From NCBI GenBank assembly GCA_045538015.1, contig JAZSQO010000035.1:1-9815 (forward strand): DNA of 9,815 nt, given 5' to 3'. Below, piece after piece: positions 1 through 6,135 of the stretch (position 1 is the stretch's first letter; each line of letters begins with the position of its first letter). Source of the DNA: SIG598 sp045538015. Lineage in GTDB: Bacteria; Bacillota; Clostridia; Oscillospirales; Acutalibacteraceae. The notes under the pieces are model-generated. The model saw only the letters and a list, made by a program, of their open reading frames with translations. It was not told where the DNA came from and searched no databases. A program made the translations under genes and the position numbers.

Positions 1-78
1 GCCGGTCTGGGTGGCCAGCATGGCACCGAAACCCAGGGCAGAATCCAGGCCGCCGCAGGTGTAGCCGCCGCCATGGAG
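1..78. other. Unplaced sequence left of an adapter join
   Basis: This stretch lies on the far side of a sequencing-adapter construct from the rest of the window, so its adjacency to the prophage is not real evidence of linkage. It is open in all three minus-strand frames. The minus-strand frame containing the peptide HGGGYTCGGLDSALGFGAML has a plausible G/C-ending codon pattern, and the codon-aligned plus-strand frame is also open. Neither can be assigned to a family from about 25 residues. No copy of this segment was noticed elsewhere in the window by eye. Confidence 0.6.
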
Positions 79-162
79 AAGTCGGAGGCCAAGCGGTCTT
101 AGGAAGACAATCCTTTTGTACACCTCCTTGCCTCACAGACCGACATGGGTCCGATCCGACTT
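79..162. other. MGI/DNBSEQ adapter-barcode-adapter contaminant
   Basis: Positions 79-110 are identical over 32 bases to the MGI forward adapter, which begins AAGTCGGAGGCCAAGCGG and ends GGAAGACAA. Positions 111-120 are a 10-base insert of the right size for a barcode. Positions 121-162, read on the minus strand, match the 42-base MGI reverse adapter (begins AAGTCGGATCG, contains CATGTCG and TCTGTGAG, then CAAGGAG) with five scattered substitutions. The order and orientation are exactly those of the library construct. The adapter sequences are recalled from general knowledge, not looked up. The shared AAGTCGGA start of the two adapters explains the inverted repeat seen here. The stretch marks an artificial join in the assembly. 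Confidence 0.95.
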
Positions 163-403
163 CCACTCCTTTTGTGTTGATCAGTCCGTGAACCGCGTCG
201 GCGTTGCCGCGCGGCTCGGACAGCCGCTCAAGGGAACGGGGCAGCCGCCCCTCTGTCTCGATGCGGCACAGGATATACATAAAGGCCTCGTCGAGACAGT
301 AGGCGGCGTAGGGGTCGTCCACGCCCACAAGGCGGCTGGGCTGCCGGCCGTATCGCTTGACCATTCCCAGCAGGCTGAGCAGCAGCTCACCCCTGACGAA
401 AGG
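163..403 (-). CDS. Tail assembly chaperone, frameshifted extension (partial)
   Basis: This is the +1 reading frame that continues where the upstream chaperone ORF stops. It stays open to the adapter join. It encodes about 80 residues, including ELLLSLLGMVKRYG, then DDPYAAYCLDEAFMYI and a charged C-terminal part. No start codon with a good ribosome binding site precedes it: the ATG at 362-364 has none. Expression as a fusion with the preceding gene is therefore more likely. The proposed slip is at CCC-TTT (399-404), 10 bases before the in-frame TGA at 387-389. Long siphophages commonly make a G protein and a G-T fusion that coat the tape measure during tail assembly. The end is unknown because adapter sequence replaces it. 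A separate small gene, or an assembly indel, are the alternatives. Confidence 0.6.
166..173 (-). promoter_or_regulatory. Ribosome binding site of the lost next tail gene
   Basis: On the minus strand AAAAGGAG is followed by only three more bases before adapter sequence begins at 162. It lies where the gene after the chaperone pair, normally the tape measure protein, should start. The start codon would fall within the next few bases and is therefore missing from this assembly. The site itself is plain in the sequence; its role is inferred from position. Confidence 0.45.
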
Positions 404-737
404 GCTCGAGAGCACGCACTCCCGCCTGCGAGAAGTTATAGATAGCGGCCAGCTGCATATCGGTCAGACGGCTGCCCTCGGCCTCCAGCTGCTCGAGGGT
501 GGGCTCAACCATGGCCTCGGCGGCGATGCGCCGGAGCAGCCGTCCCAGCTGGTCGAGAGGGAGCGATGTGTCGTATCCCTCACAGAAAAGCCTCTGGGCG
601 GCGCCTATGAGCTCGTTGGGAATGGCTCCCTCGGCGGCCATGGTCAGCAGCGAGGGTCGGCGCAGAACGGCCTCAAAGGGCTGTCCGTCCTCCCATCCGG
701 GAAGCTGCACCCGTGTTGTGGAATTGTATTTGTTCAT
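387..737 (-). CDS. Phage tail assembly chaperone (gpG-like)
   Basis: A 116-residue protein in the slot between tail tube and tape measure, where siphophages encode the chaperone that binds the tape measure and recruits tail tube subunits. It starts at an ATG preceded on the minus strand by GAGAGGGAG, 27 bases after the tail tube stop. The N-terminus is short and polar (MNKYNSTTRVQLPGWEDGQP); the rest is predicted helical with many Leu, Ala and Glu. It ends PFRQG then TGA at 387-389. The +1 frame is open across this end and encodes a plausible continuation, so this ORF is probably the short product of a frameshift pair. Assignment rests on position and the frameshift layout, not on a recognised motif. 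Confidence 0.65.
   Translation of the reverse strand: MNKYNSTTRVQLPGWEDGQPFEAVLRRPSLLTMAAEGAIPNELIGAAQRLFCEGYDTSLPLDQLGRLLRRIAAEAMVEPTLEQLEAEGSRLTDMQLAAIYNFSQAGVRALEPFRQG
399..404 (-). promoter_or_regulatory. Candidate +1 frameshift site
   Basis: The zero frame reads GAG CCC TTT CGT CAG GGG TGA. If the tRNA on CCC slips forward to CCT, the next codons read TTC GTC AGG GGT GAG CTG and translation continues in the extension. CCC followed by T is a known type of +1 shift-prone site. The downstream GGG TGA is an alternative slip point. No stimulatory structure was identified. Confidence 0.4.
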
Positions 738-764
738 AATGTCGCTCCCTCTCAGAGAATGTTA

Positions 765-1460
765 TCAGGCGATGGCCGTCCAGCCTTCGCCGTCGTAGTA
801 GGCGGTCTGTCCTGCGGTGAGGGCAACACCGCCGACGGAAAGGGCAGCGGTGGCGGTCACGCAGTCGCCGGCGGCGGGATTGGCGGGGATGTCCTCCGCG
901 GAGCCGCAGTACACCGGCAGGGTGTCAAGGGCGTCGATGGTCAGAGCGTGACTTCCGGCCGAGGGACGGGAACGCACGACATACTCGGGAGTGGTAAAGG
1001 TGCCGTTCTCAAACTCAAACTTGGCCGGAGTGCCGACGCAGTTGGGGTAGCTGAAGCGGAAGTAGCCCACAGCCTGACCGCTGTAGTCCTTTTCCTCGGT
1101 GTACAGACGCAGGGTGAAGCGGGTACGGTTGGAGGTCATGCCGGCCACCGGCGAGCGGTATCCGGCAAAGGAATCGTCACCGGCCTGAGTCTGGGAGCCG
1201 CCGTCGATCAGAGTCATGAGGTCGGCGGAAAGCACGCAGTCCTTCAGGGTGATGTCGTAGCCCTTGAGAATGTCCTCAAGGCAGTCCTGAGCGAGGATAG
1301 TGTTGCGCACCCGCAGCTCGCTTTCCTCGCCCTCGCTGATTACCGGCTCGGGCTCGGCGGCGGTAACGGTGTCAAAGCTGAGTACGCGGGGATCATCCTC
1401 AACGGTGGTCACCTCGGCGCGCACGATGTTGACGATGGTGTTGCTGTTGAATGTTCTCAT
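765..1460 (-). CDS. Major tail tube protein
   Basis: A 231-residue protein, of usual size for a siphophage tail tube subunit, encoded between the tail terminator-like and chaperone genes. The ATG at 1458-1460 is preferred over an in-frame ATG 13 codons upstream. AAAGGA lies about 9 bases before it and overlaps the stop of the preceding gene, while the upstream ATG lies inside that gene. Residues 1-20 (MRTFNSNTIVNIVRAEVTTV) and the mixed beta-rich middle, with alternating hydrophobic and charged stretches such as RTRFTLRLYTEE and VGYFRFSYPN, fit a tail tube beta-sandwich. The last 40 residues, with repeated Ala, Gly and Val and an aromatic end (YYDGEGWTAIA), may be a small surface domain. The assignment is by size, composition and gene order. 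Confidence 0.7.
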   Translation of the reverse strand: MRTFNSNTIVNIVRAEVTTVEDDPRVLSFDTVTAAEPEPVISEGEESELRVRNTILAQDCLEDILKGYDITLKDCVLSADLMTLIDGGSQTQAGDDSFAGYRSPVAGMTSNRTRFTLRLYTEEKDYSGQAVGYFRFSYPNCVGTPAKFEFENGTFTTPEYVVRSRPSAGSHALTIDALDTLPVYCGSAEDIPANPAAGDCVTATAALSVGGVALTAGQTAYYDGEGWTAIA

Positions 1461-1473
1461 ATGGTCGTTCCTT

Positions 1474-1827
1474 TCATCTCTCGCTGTAGTACGAGACATA
1501 GTCGATGTAGCTGCACGCTGCCCGGTAGGCGTCGTCCACGCCGGTCATTCCCCGAGGCTCGGCCAGCCGCAGGGAGCCGTCCGACTCCATGGGAGCCAGC
1601 GCCTCCCGCACGGCTTCGGCCAGAGGCTCCAGCTGCTCCGGTGAGATGGCCGGGACATACAGATGCACCCGGTAGCGGGCATATCCTCCCCGGGGAGTGC
1701 TGAGTGAGCCTGAGAAAAGCCGCGCCACGCAGTAAGGGGAAAGGCATATTCCCTCGTGTACTCCCGGAAGGTAAGCCTCCAGACCGGCGGCCCGGAGCTG
1801 CTTTACGATGCGCGAAGCAAGGTTCAT
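1474..1827 (-). CDS. Tail terminator / tail completion-like protein
   Basis: A 117-residue protein between the gp10-like gene and the tail tube gene, the usual place of the tail terminator (SPP1 gp17 or lambda gpU type) that caps the tube and docks to the neck. Its ATG overlaps the preceding TGA in the sequence ATGA, so translation is probably coupled. The N-terminus is an amphipathic helix (MNLASRIVKQLRAAGLEAYL). It is followed by a strand-rich part with YARYRVHLYVPAI and a helix around ISPEQLEPLAEAVREALAP, the alpha/beta arrangement common in these proteins. Sequence similarity in the family is low, so the call is mainly from order, length and predicted fold. Confidence 0.55.
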   Translation of the reverse strand: MNLASRIVKQLRAAGLEAYLPGVHEGICLSPYCVARLFSGSLSTPRGGYARYRVHLYVPAISPEQLEPLAEAVREALAPMESDGSLRLAEPRGMTGVDDAYRAACSYIDYVSYYSER

Positions 1828-2189
1828 TTGCTCAGCCCTCCCATCTGAAGAGAGGCGTTCACGACCGCCTCCATGATCCTCGGGGCATAGGAATCCACCG
1901 TGGGGAGGATGATGGAATACCGCCCGCCGTAGTACAGCTCAAGAACTGGAGAATAGGGCATATGGCCGGCGAGGCCGATGAGAAGGGTGTCCTCTCCGTG
2001 CTGCTTTACGAACCCGGACAGTGTGCGCCGGGCGTTGCCGGTGCGGTCGGTCCACGGGGCGTTTTCCTTGGCATAGACTTCCATCTCGGCCGCCACGGCG
2101 GCGGTGCCGTGAAAGAGCCGGCTGCTGATGGCGCTGTAGCAGTTGGTGAGATAACCGGTCAGCGCCGAGGTGTCAAATTGGATGGACAT
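1824..2189 (-). CDS. HK97 gp10-like neck protein
   Basis: A 121-residue protein. The segment YSPVLELYYGGRYSIILPTV followed by DSYAPRIMEAV resembles the typical end of HK97 gp10-family proteins. In that family a tyrosine-rich stretch (often with E or G) is followed by a proline and a C-terminal helix. The N-terminal half contains AEMEVYAKENAPWTDRTGNA, which also fits the family: a helix, then a PW.DRTGN turn. These proteins act at the head-tail joining step. The ATG shares one base with the TAA of the upstream gene (TAATG), and its own stop overlaps the next start, so it sits in a translationally coupled neck cassette. Confidence 0.7.
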   Translation of the reverse strand: MSIQFDTSALTGYLTNCYSAISSRLFHGTAAVAAEMEVYAKENAPWTDRTGNARRTLSGFVKQHGEDTLLIGLAGHMPYSPVLELYYGGRYSIILPTVDSYAPRIMEAVVNASLQMGGLSK

Positions 2190-2572
2190 TATTCAGCCTC
2201 CCCGTATGGGATAAGATCGGCCCGGGGGCAGTCGGCGTAGCTCACAGAGCAGGCCGTGTACCGTTTGCCGTCCGCGGCTATCCGGTCTCCGGCGGCAAGG
2301 GGCGGCTCAAGGCTGCCCGCGGCGGCGAGGATGTACATGGTTCGCCGGCCTCCGGCGGTGCTTCCGGGAATATCAAGGGAACCGCCTCCGGCTGAGGAGC
2401 GGTGGGAAATAAGACCGCATATCCACCCGCGCTCGGGGACAGCGCTCAGGTCGGGGCGGCCGTCGTCACCTGCGGGATACCTGACCACCGGCAGCTGACG
2501 CAGCTGGATGTGTGCCGCGCGGCACAGCAATCCGCGGCAGCCGGGGCGTCCGGAGTCAACGCATCTGCTCAT
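2189..2572 (-). CDS. Neck / head-tail stopper-like protein
   Basis: A 127-residue protein whose ATG overlaps the upstream stop (ATGA) and whose stop overlaps the next start. The C-terminal half has RTMYILAAAGSLEPPLAAGD then RIAADGKRYTACSVSY, a strand-turn-strand pattern usual for stopper or minor capsid proteins that close the portal channel after packaging (SPP1 gp16 type). The N-terminal half is rich in Cys, Arg and Gly and gives little family signal. Position between the adaptor-like and gp10-like genes supports a neck role. No catalytic motif is expected or seen. Confidence 0.55.
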   Translation of the reverse strand: MSRCVDSGRPGCRGLLCRAAHIQLRQLPVVRYPAGDDGRPDLSAVPERGWICGLISHRSSAGGGSLDIPGSTAGGRRTMYILAAAGSLEPPLAAGDRIAADGKRYTACSVSYADCPRADLIPYGEAE

Positions 2573-2874
2573 GACGCACCGCCTGTTCCTGAGAGCTCAT
2601 CGGCCCGGGTGACCGCCCGGCCCCGGTTGGGGCGGAAGGTCAGCGCGAGGTTGAGCCAGTAGCGGGTCTGGGAGGGCGCGGTGGTGCCGTCGCTCATGCG
2701 CATGGCGCAGTCCTGCGAGAGCATCATACACGCGTGATAGGCGGCCAGCTCAAGGCTGCCGTATCGGGCAAGGAGCCACTGCAGGGTGGCTTCGCTCAGC
2801 GGGCAGCATTCGCATTCGCCCGGCTGGGACAGCATGGCCCTGAGCGCTTTTGTGCTTAGAGATGTGTCCGTAAT
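2569..2874 (-). CDS. Head-tail adaptor-like protein, probable ATT start
   Basis: The reading frame gives 101 residues from an ATT codon at 2872-2874, or 88 from the first ATG at 2833-2835. The ATG has no ribosome binding site. The sequence AAAGGAGG lies just upstream of two ATT codons, with 6 bases between AGGAGG and the ATT at 2872-2874. No ATG, GTG, TTG or CTG occurs in frame between the upstream stop (2917-2919) and that ATG. The 101-residue form is close to the length of SPP1 gp15, the adaptor that joins portal to stopper. The protein looks all-helical (LSEATLQWLLARYGSLELAA, then YHACMMLSQDCAMRMSDG) with a C-terminal helix, as in that family. Order after the capsid gene agrees. Confidence 0.65.
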   Translation of the reverse strand: MTDTSLSTKALRAMLSQPGECECCPLSEATLQWLLARYGSLELAAYHACMMLSQDCAMRMSDGTTAPSQTRYWLNLALTFRPNRGRAVTRADELSGTGGAS

Positions 2875-3027
2875 AATGCGCCTCCTTTGGTTTTTATTTG
2901 CCGTCGGCGGGCGGGCTCATCGGCCCGAAGCGCGAAAAAATCGGTAGTGTGGCCGCTCGTTGGCCTTGAGCCGTACCGCGCCGTCAGCTGTTAATGAGGA
3001 AGAATGAAGAAATGATGTGAGCGCTTA
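2875..3027 (-). other. Spacer between capsid and neck genes
   Basis: About 150 bases with no ORF that has a start codon and ribosome binding site. The first part stays in the capsid frame after a tandem TGA TAA stop and is open for some 35 codons, including AVRLKANERPHYRFF, before another stop. A run of six T residues on the minus strand (2936-2941 region) is not preceded by a clear hairpin. The right-hand end supplies the ribosome binding site of the neck adaptor gene at 2881-2888. It may be a decayed small gene or simple leader sequence. Confidence 0.4.
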
Positions 3028-4020
3028 TCAGTTGGTGCTGTCAGCGGTGACCATCAGCAGGGGAGTTCTGGACTCGCCGGCGCCGATGCCGGTGATGCTG
3101 AAGTGCTTCCAGGAGGGGCCGTGGTCAAGGCCGATCTGGCCGAAGATCTGATACTCCTCGGCTGCGCCGGTCTTGGAAAGAGCCTCGCGGAAGAAGTTGC
3201 CCTTTTCGGGAACCTCCTGTTCCACGGGGCGGCAGCAGGAGATGTCGGCGCCGATGAGAGTGCCTGCGGGAACGAAGCGGCTGAGCACTACGGAAAGCAG
3301 GCCGAAGTCGGTCTCGATCTGCATGATGTTCATGCCGCCGACCTCACGGGTGGGAGGGGCGGAGAAGCCCCACTGGGAGGAGTAGGCGTCGGTCAGCGCC
3401 TGCTTGACGGCGGCGCCGCACAGCAGCACCGTGTCGGAGAAGGTGGCGCCGGCGGCATAGGCCTGAGCCAGCGTCTCGTTGAGCAGGGCGCGGGTGAGAG
3501 GAGCGTTCTCAGCGTCCACGGCGGTGCCGCAGGCGGCAAGGATGCCTCTGGTGCGGTTGGCCACATCGGCGGCGGTGGAGAGCTGATAAGTGCCGTTGAT
3601 GAAGGTGTACTCGATATCCCGGGCGATCTTCTCAAGGGCACGGGCGGTCTGGAACTCCAGCTCGCCGGGAGTCTGGGCGGCGCTGAAGCTGTCGCTGACA
3701 CCGGCAAAGCGGCCGGCGCTGGCCATGCGGGCATAGCTGACGCTGATCTTCTCCTGGAAGATCTGGGTCACATTGGTCTGCTGCTCGCGGACATAGCTCA
3801 GGGCGCCGGGAGCGGTCAGGGACGCGGTCTCGGCGATGTCGGGCTGAGAGGCGGCCTCGTGGGTGTATTCAACACCGGTGGGGAACTGGAAGTTGTCGGT
3901 CTTGACCGCCTTGGCGGCGATCAGGTTGAGAAAGGGGGTCTCGGCAGGGGTGGAGCTGTAGATCTGGCCCGCGTAGTTGGGCAGGTTCCACACGGTGCCG
4001 GTGCCGGAAATGTTGGACAT
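3028..4020 (-). CDS. Major capsid protein (SU10/DUF5309-like)
   Basis: A 330-residue protein. The N-terminus (WNLPNYAGQIYSSTPAETPF followed by LNLI) is the typical opening of the SU10-type / DUF5309 major capsid group, which has an HK97-like fold. Further features are a beta-hairpin arm region (residues about 45-100, with FQEKISVSYARMA), a central helix LEFQTARALEKIARDIEYTF (about 127-146), then FINGTYQLS. The C-terminal part has NIMQIETDFG and VVLSRFVPAGTLIGAD, strand-rich as in the axial domain. The start is set by AAAGGA upstream on the minus strand, 43 bases after the scaffold-like gene. The gene ends in TGA followed directly by TAA. Portal, scaffold and capsid in a row is the usual siphophage head order. 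Confidence 0.85.
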   Translation of the reverse strand: MSNISGTGTVWNLPNYAGQIYSSTPAETPFLNLIAAKAVKTDNFQFPTGVEYTHEAASQPDIAETASLTAPGALSYVREQQTNVTQIFQEKISVSYARMASAGRFAGVSDSFSAAQTPGELEFQTARALEKIARDIEYTFINGTYQLSTAADVANRTRGILAACGTAVDAENAPLTRALLNETLAQAYAAGATFSDTVLLCGAAVKQALTDAYSSQWGFSAPPTREVGGMNIMQIETDFGLLSVVLSRFVPAGTLIGADISCCRPVEQEVPEKGNFFREALSKTGAAEEYQIFGQIGLDHGPSWKHFSITGIGAGESRTPLLMVTADSTN

Positions 4021-4063
4021 GATATCATCCTTTCATTGTTGTGAAGCGAAGAAAGACCTCCGC

Positions 4064-4729
4064 TCATCTCAGGGCGATGCCCTTGGCGGCCGCGGCGGTT
4101 ATGATGCCTACGGCTGCCGCGTTGTCTCCGGCGGCACGGGCTTTGTCCAGACTGTGCTGGTAGGTCAGTGCCGCGTCGTCCTGCCGGGGAAAGTTGCCCC
4201 GTGCTCCGGCGGTGGTACCGGCCCCGGAGCCGGAAGGCTCCGCAAGACCGGGCAGCCGCGCGACCACGGCCTCAAGGGCCTGCCGCACCGCTTCGGGATC
4301 TCCGCCGTTCTGTTCGGCTGCCTTCAGCTCCTCCGAGGCCAGCAGCAGCGCGTCCGCGCTGTGGCGCTCGGGGACACCGAGACGGGCAAGCTGCACTCTG
4401 GCTTCGGCGGCGACTCCGGCCTTTACCGCATTCTGTTCGGCCTGCTCGGCCCGCCGGCGCAGATTTTCCAGCTCGGCGGGATCGGGAATGTCCCTTTTCA
4501 CCCGCTGGCGGTATTCCTCCGCGGCCAGCTCGGCCTGCTCGCCTTCGATGCCGTGCTGGGCAAAATAATCACGCAGCACGGCGGCTTCGGCCCGGGCGGT
4601 GCGTTTCTCCACAGCGCCCTTCAGAATGTCCAGGTCGGAATCGTCCAGCACCGCGCACATGGCCAGCGGCGCCGTCAGCACCCGACGAAAAAATCTCCGG
4701 AGCTCATTCTTAAAATGCGTTCCGTTCAT
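4064..4729 (-). CDS. Scaffold-like head protein
   Basis: A 221-residue, strongly charged and alanine-rich protein between portal and major capsid, the place of the scaffold that templates prohead assembly and is then lost. Residues about 30-160 are almost all predicted helix, with long Glu/Ala/Arg/Leu stretches such as AELENLRRRAEQAEQNAVKA, probably a coiled coil. A Gly/Ser/Pro-rich linker follows (about 161-182). A C-terminal region has ALTYQHSLDKARAAGDNAAA, a Leu-Asp-Lys-Ala-x-Ala-Ala-Gly-Asp pattern frequent at scaffold C-termini, where the capsid is bound. GGAGG lies 5 bases before the ATG. No protease motif was seen. The call rests on composition, position and the C-terminal pattern. Confidence 0.65.
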   Translation of the reverse strand: MNGTHFKNELRRFFRRVLTAPLAMCAVLDDSDLDILKGAVEKRTARAEAAVLRDYFAQHGIEGEQAELAAEEYRQRVKRDIPDPAELENLRRRAEQAEQNAVKAGVAAEARVQLARLGVPERHSADALLLASEELKAAEQNGGDPEAVRQALEAVVARLPGLAEPSGSGAGTTAGARGNFPRQDDAALTYQHSLDKARAAGDNAAAVGIITAAAAKGIALR

Positions 4730-4768
4730 AAAAACCTCCGTTTAACGCCCGTCGGCGATAGATTTTTC

Positions 4769-4801
4769 GGCCGGAACGGACGGGGGAGATCCGTCCCGGC
4801 C
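4769..4801 (-). other. Strong stem-loop between portal and scaffold genes
   Basis: Two 12-base arms (4769-4780 and 4790-4801) pair around a 9-base loop. In minus-strand RNA all 12 positions pair, one as G-U; in plus-strand RNA one position is an A-C mismatch. On the minus strand the hairpin is followed by GAAAAATC, not a U run, so it is not a normal intrinsic terminator. It lies just after the portal stop and about 40 bases before the scaffold-like start. Confidence 0.6.
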
Positions 4802-4815
4802 ATATATGTCAACGA

Positions 4816-6117
4816 TCAGCAGTTCCACTTGCGGCGGTAGCTGTCGATCGTGCGCACACCGCTTTCTACCTCACGCAGGTCGAGCTCCCGTTCGCTGTGC
4901 TCGTCCTCCATGATGGGATAAAGATGCTCGATATGCACCCTGATATCCTCCGGGAATCGCTCCTCGCCGTACACCGAGAGCATTCTGAGGATGGCGCGGC
5001 ACATCCAGTCAAGAGCCGGTCCCCAGACCGCCCAGCGCTCCTCGCACCGTTCCTCCAGCTCCCAGTAAAGGGCGCGGATGGCCACGCCCGACTGGGCAAA
5101 GCCCTTGAGCTCCTCGGGAGAGACGTTGGGCACGCCCAGCAGCTCGTGCATATCCTGCTTGATGCGGTTCATGGCGTTTTCAAAGCGGTCGTTGTAGCCG
5201 AATTTCGGCTCCAGCATGGTCAGGCTGGCCTGCTTTCCGTCGTCGCCTCTGGCCGGGTCGGTCATGAGGTCGATGAGGGAGCCGGGAGCGATCACCATGC
5301 TCTCAAGGGAGCTGCCGTCGGCGTCCACCGCCACCCGCTGAGGGAACATATTGAAGCGCAGAGCGTCGAGGTCGTCGGATTTCATTCGGTTGTAGGCCAT
5401 CTGGCCGCCCATGATCTCCTCCACGTCGCTGCGTCCGCACAGGTCGCCGGTCAGGCCATCGTTGATGATGACCCTGCAGGGGATGAAGTCAAGACCGGTG
5501 TTGATGCTTTCGCCGCCCTCCACAAGGTTGCCGTGGCCGTCGTAAAGGCCTTCGGTGACAAAGCAGCGTCCGCCGCACATTTCGTACTTCTGCCGCCATA
5601 CGCGCTGGTCGGCGGCCTTGACGCAGTCGTTGGTGCGGTAGAAGAAAATGATCTTCTTCAGCGCGTCGGCGTCGTCCTCCATAGGCTCATACACAAACTC
5701 AAGGGAGGGTCTTATCTGCACGCCCACGGGCTGGCCGATGCCGCCGCTGAGCTTGAGGGCCACCCGCTTGCCGATGAGGCAGTCCCGCAGACCCTTGAGA
5801 AGGCGCTCGGGAAAGGCGCAGGCCGTTAGCACCTCGCCGACGGCGGCGGTGCAGTCGTCCAGCGGCTCTCCTTCCTTGGAAAGGATGCTTATTTCCGGGG
5901 TGCGGCCGAACATGAACCGCGCCTCCCGGCCGATCAGCTTCTTGCACAGATTGGTCACCAGCTTGGTGGGGCGGTAGTCGAGGTCGGTGGCCACCGGCCA
6001 GTCCTGACCTCTGCCTTCGTAAAAATCGTACAGGGCTATGATGTGCCCCATATCCTCCAGCACCTTCTGGCCGTAAAGACCGGACAGCTCGGCGCTGATA
6101 ATTTCGCTCAATGCCAT
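4816..6117 (-). CDS. Phage portal protein (SPP1 gp6-like)
   Basis: A 433-residue protein of the SPP1 Gp6-type portal family, forming the dodecameric ring through which DNA enters and leaves the head. The N-terminal signature includes ALYDFYEGRGQDWPVATD (about 28-45), TKLVTNLCKKLIGREARFMF (51-70) and GRTPEISI. The middle has a domain with FIPCRVIINDGLTGDLCGRSDVEEI, then YNRMKSDDLDALRFNMFPQ, matching the stem region before the long helix. The C-terminal part carries the helix near NRIKQDMHELLGVP and a region of HIEHLYPIMEDEHSERELD, usual for the crown side. Length fits the family (about 430-500). AAGGAG lies 9 bases before the ATG. The gene follows terminase with an 18-base gap. Confidence 0.93.
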   Translation of the reverse strand: MALSEIISAELSGLYGQKVLEDMGHIIALYDFYEGRGQDWPVATDLDYRPTKLVTNLCKKLIGREARFMFGRTPEISILSKEGEPLDDCTAAVGEVLTACAFPERLLKGLRDCLIGKRVALKLSGGIGQPVGVQIRPSLEFVYEPMEDDADALKKIIFFYRTNDCVKAADQRVWRQKYEMCGGRCFVTEGLYDGHGNLVEGGESINTGLDFIPCRVIINDGLTGDLCGRSDVEEIMGGQMAYNRMKSDDLDALRFNMFPQRVAVDADGSSLESMVIAPGSLIDLMTDPARGDDGKQASLTMLEPKFGYNDRFENAMNRIKQDMHELLGVPNVSPEELKGFAQSGVAIRALYWELEERCEERWAVWGPALDWMCRAILRMLSVYGEERFPEDIRVHIEHLYPIMEDEHSERELDLREVESGVRTIDSYRRKWNC

Positions 6118-6135
6118 ATCGAGTACTCCTTATAT

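Noticed and set aside
1..123. An edge-running minus-strand gene starting at GTG 121-123 or ATT 109-111 beside AAGGAGG
   Set aside because: Both the apparent ribosome binding site and the first dozen codons lie inside MGI adapter sequence, so the model is an artefact.
79..162. A tRNA-like or structured RNA suggested by nested inverted repeats
   Set aside because: The arms are the shared starts and similar parts of the two library adapters. No proper T arm or anticodon arm can be built.
357..1703. Long plus-strand open frame, and others opposite the capsid, portal and terminase genes
   Set aside because: They are antisense to recognisable phage genes, lack ribosome binding sites and have Gly/Ala/His-rich compositions typical of reversed GC-rich codons.
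4769..4801. Intrinsic terminator after the portal gene
   Set aside because: The hairpin is followed by A residues, not U residues, on the coding strand, and the operon clearly continues.
4784..4812. Minus-strand promoter from TTGACA at 4807-4812
   Set aside because: No -10-like hexamer lies at a suitable distance; the expected place is inside the C-rich hairpin loop.
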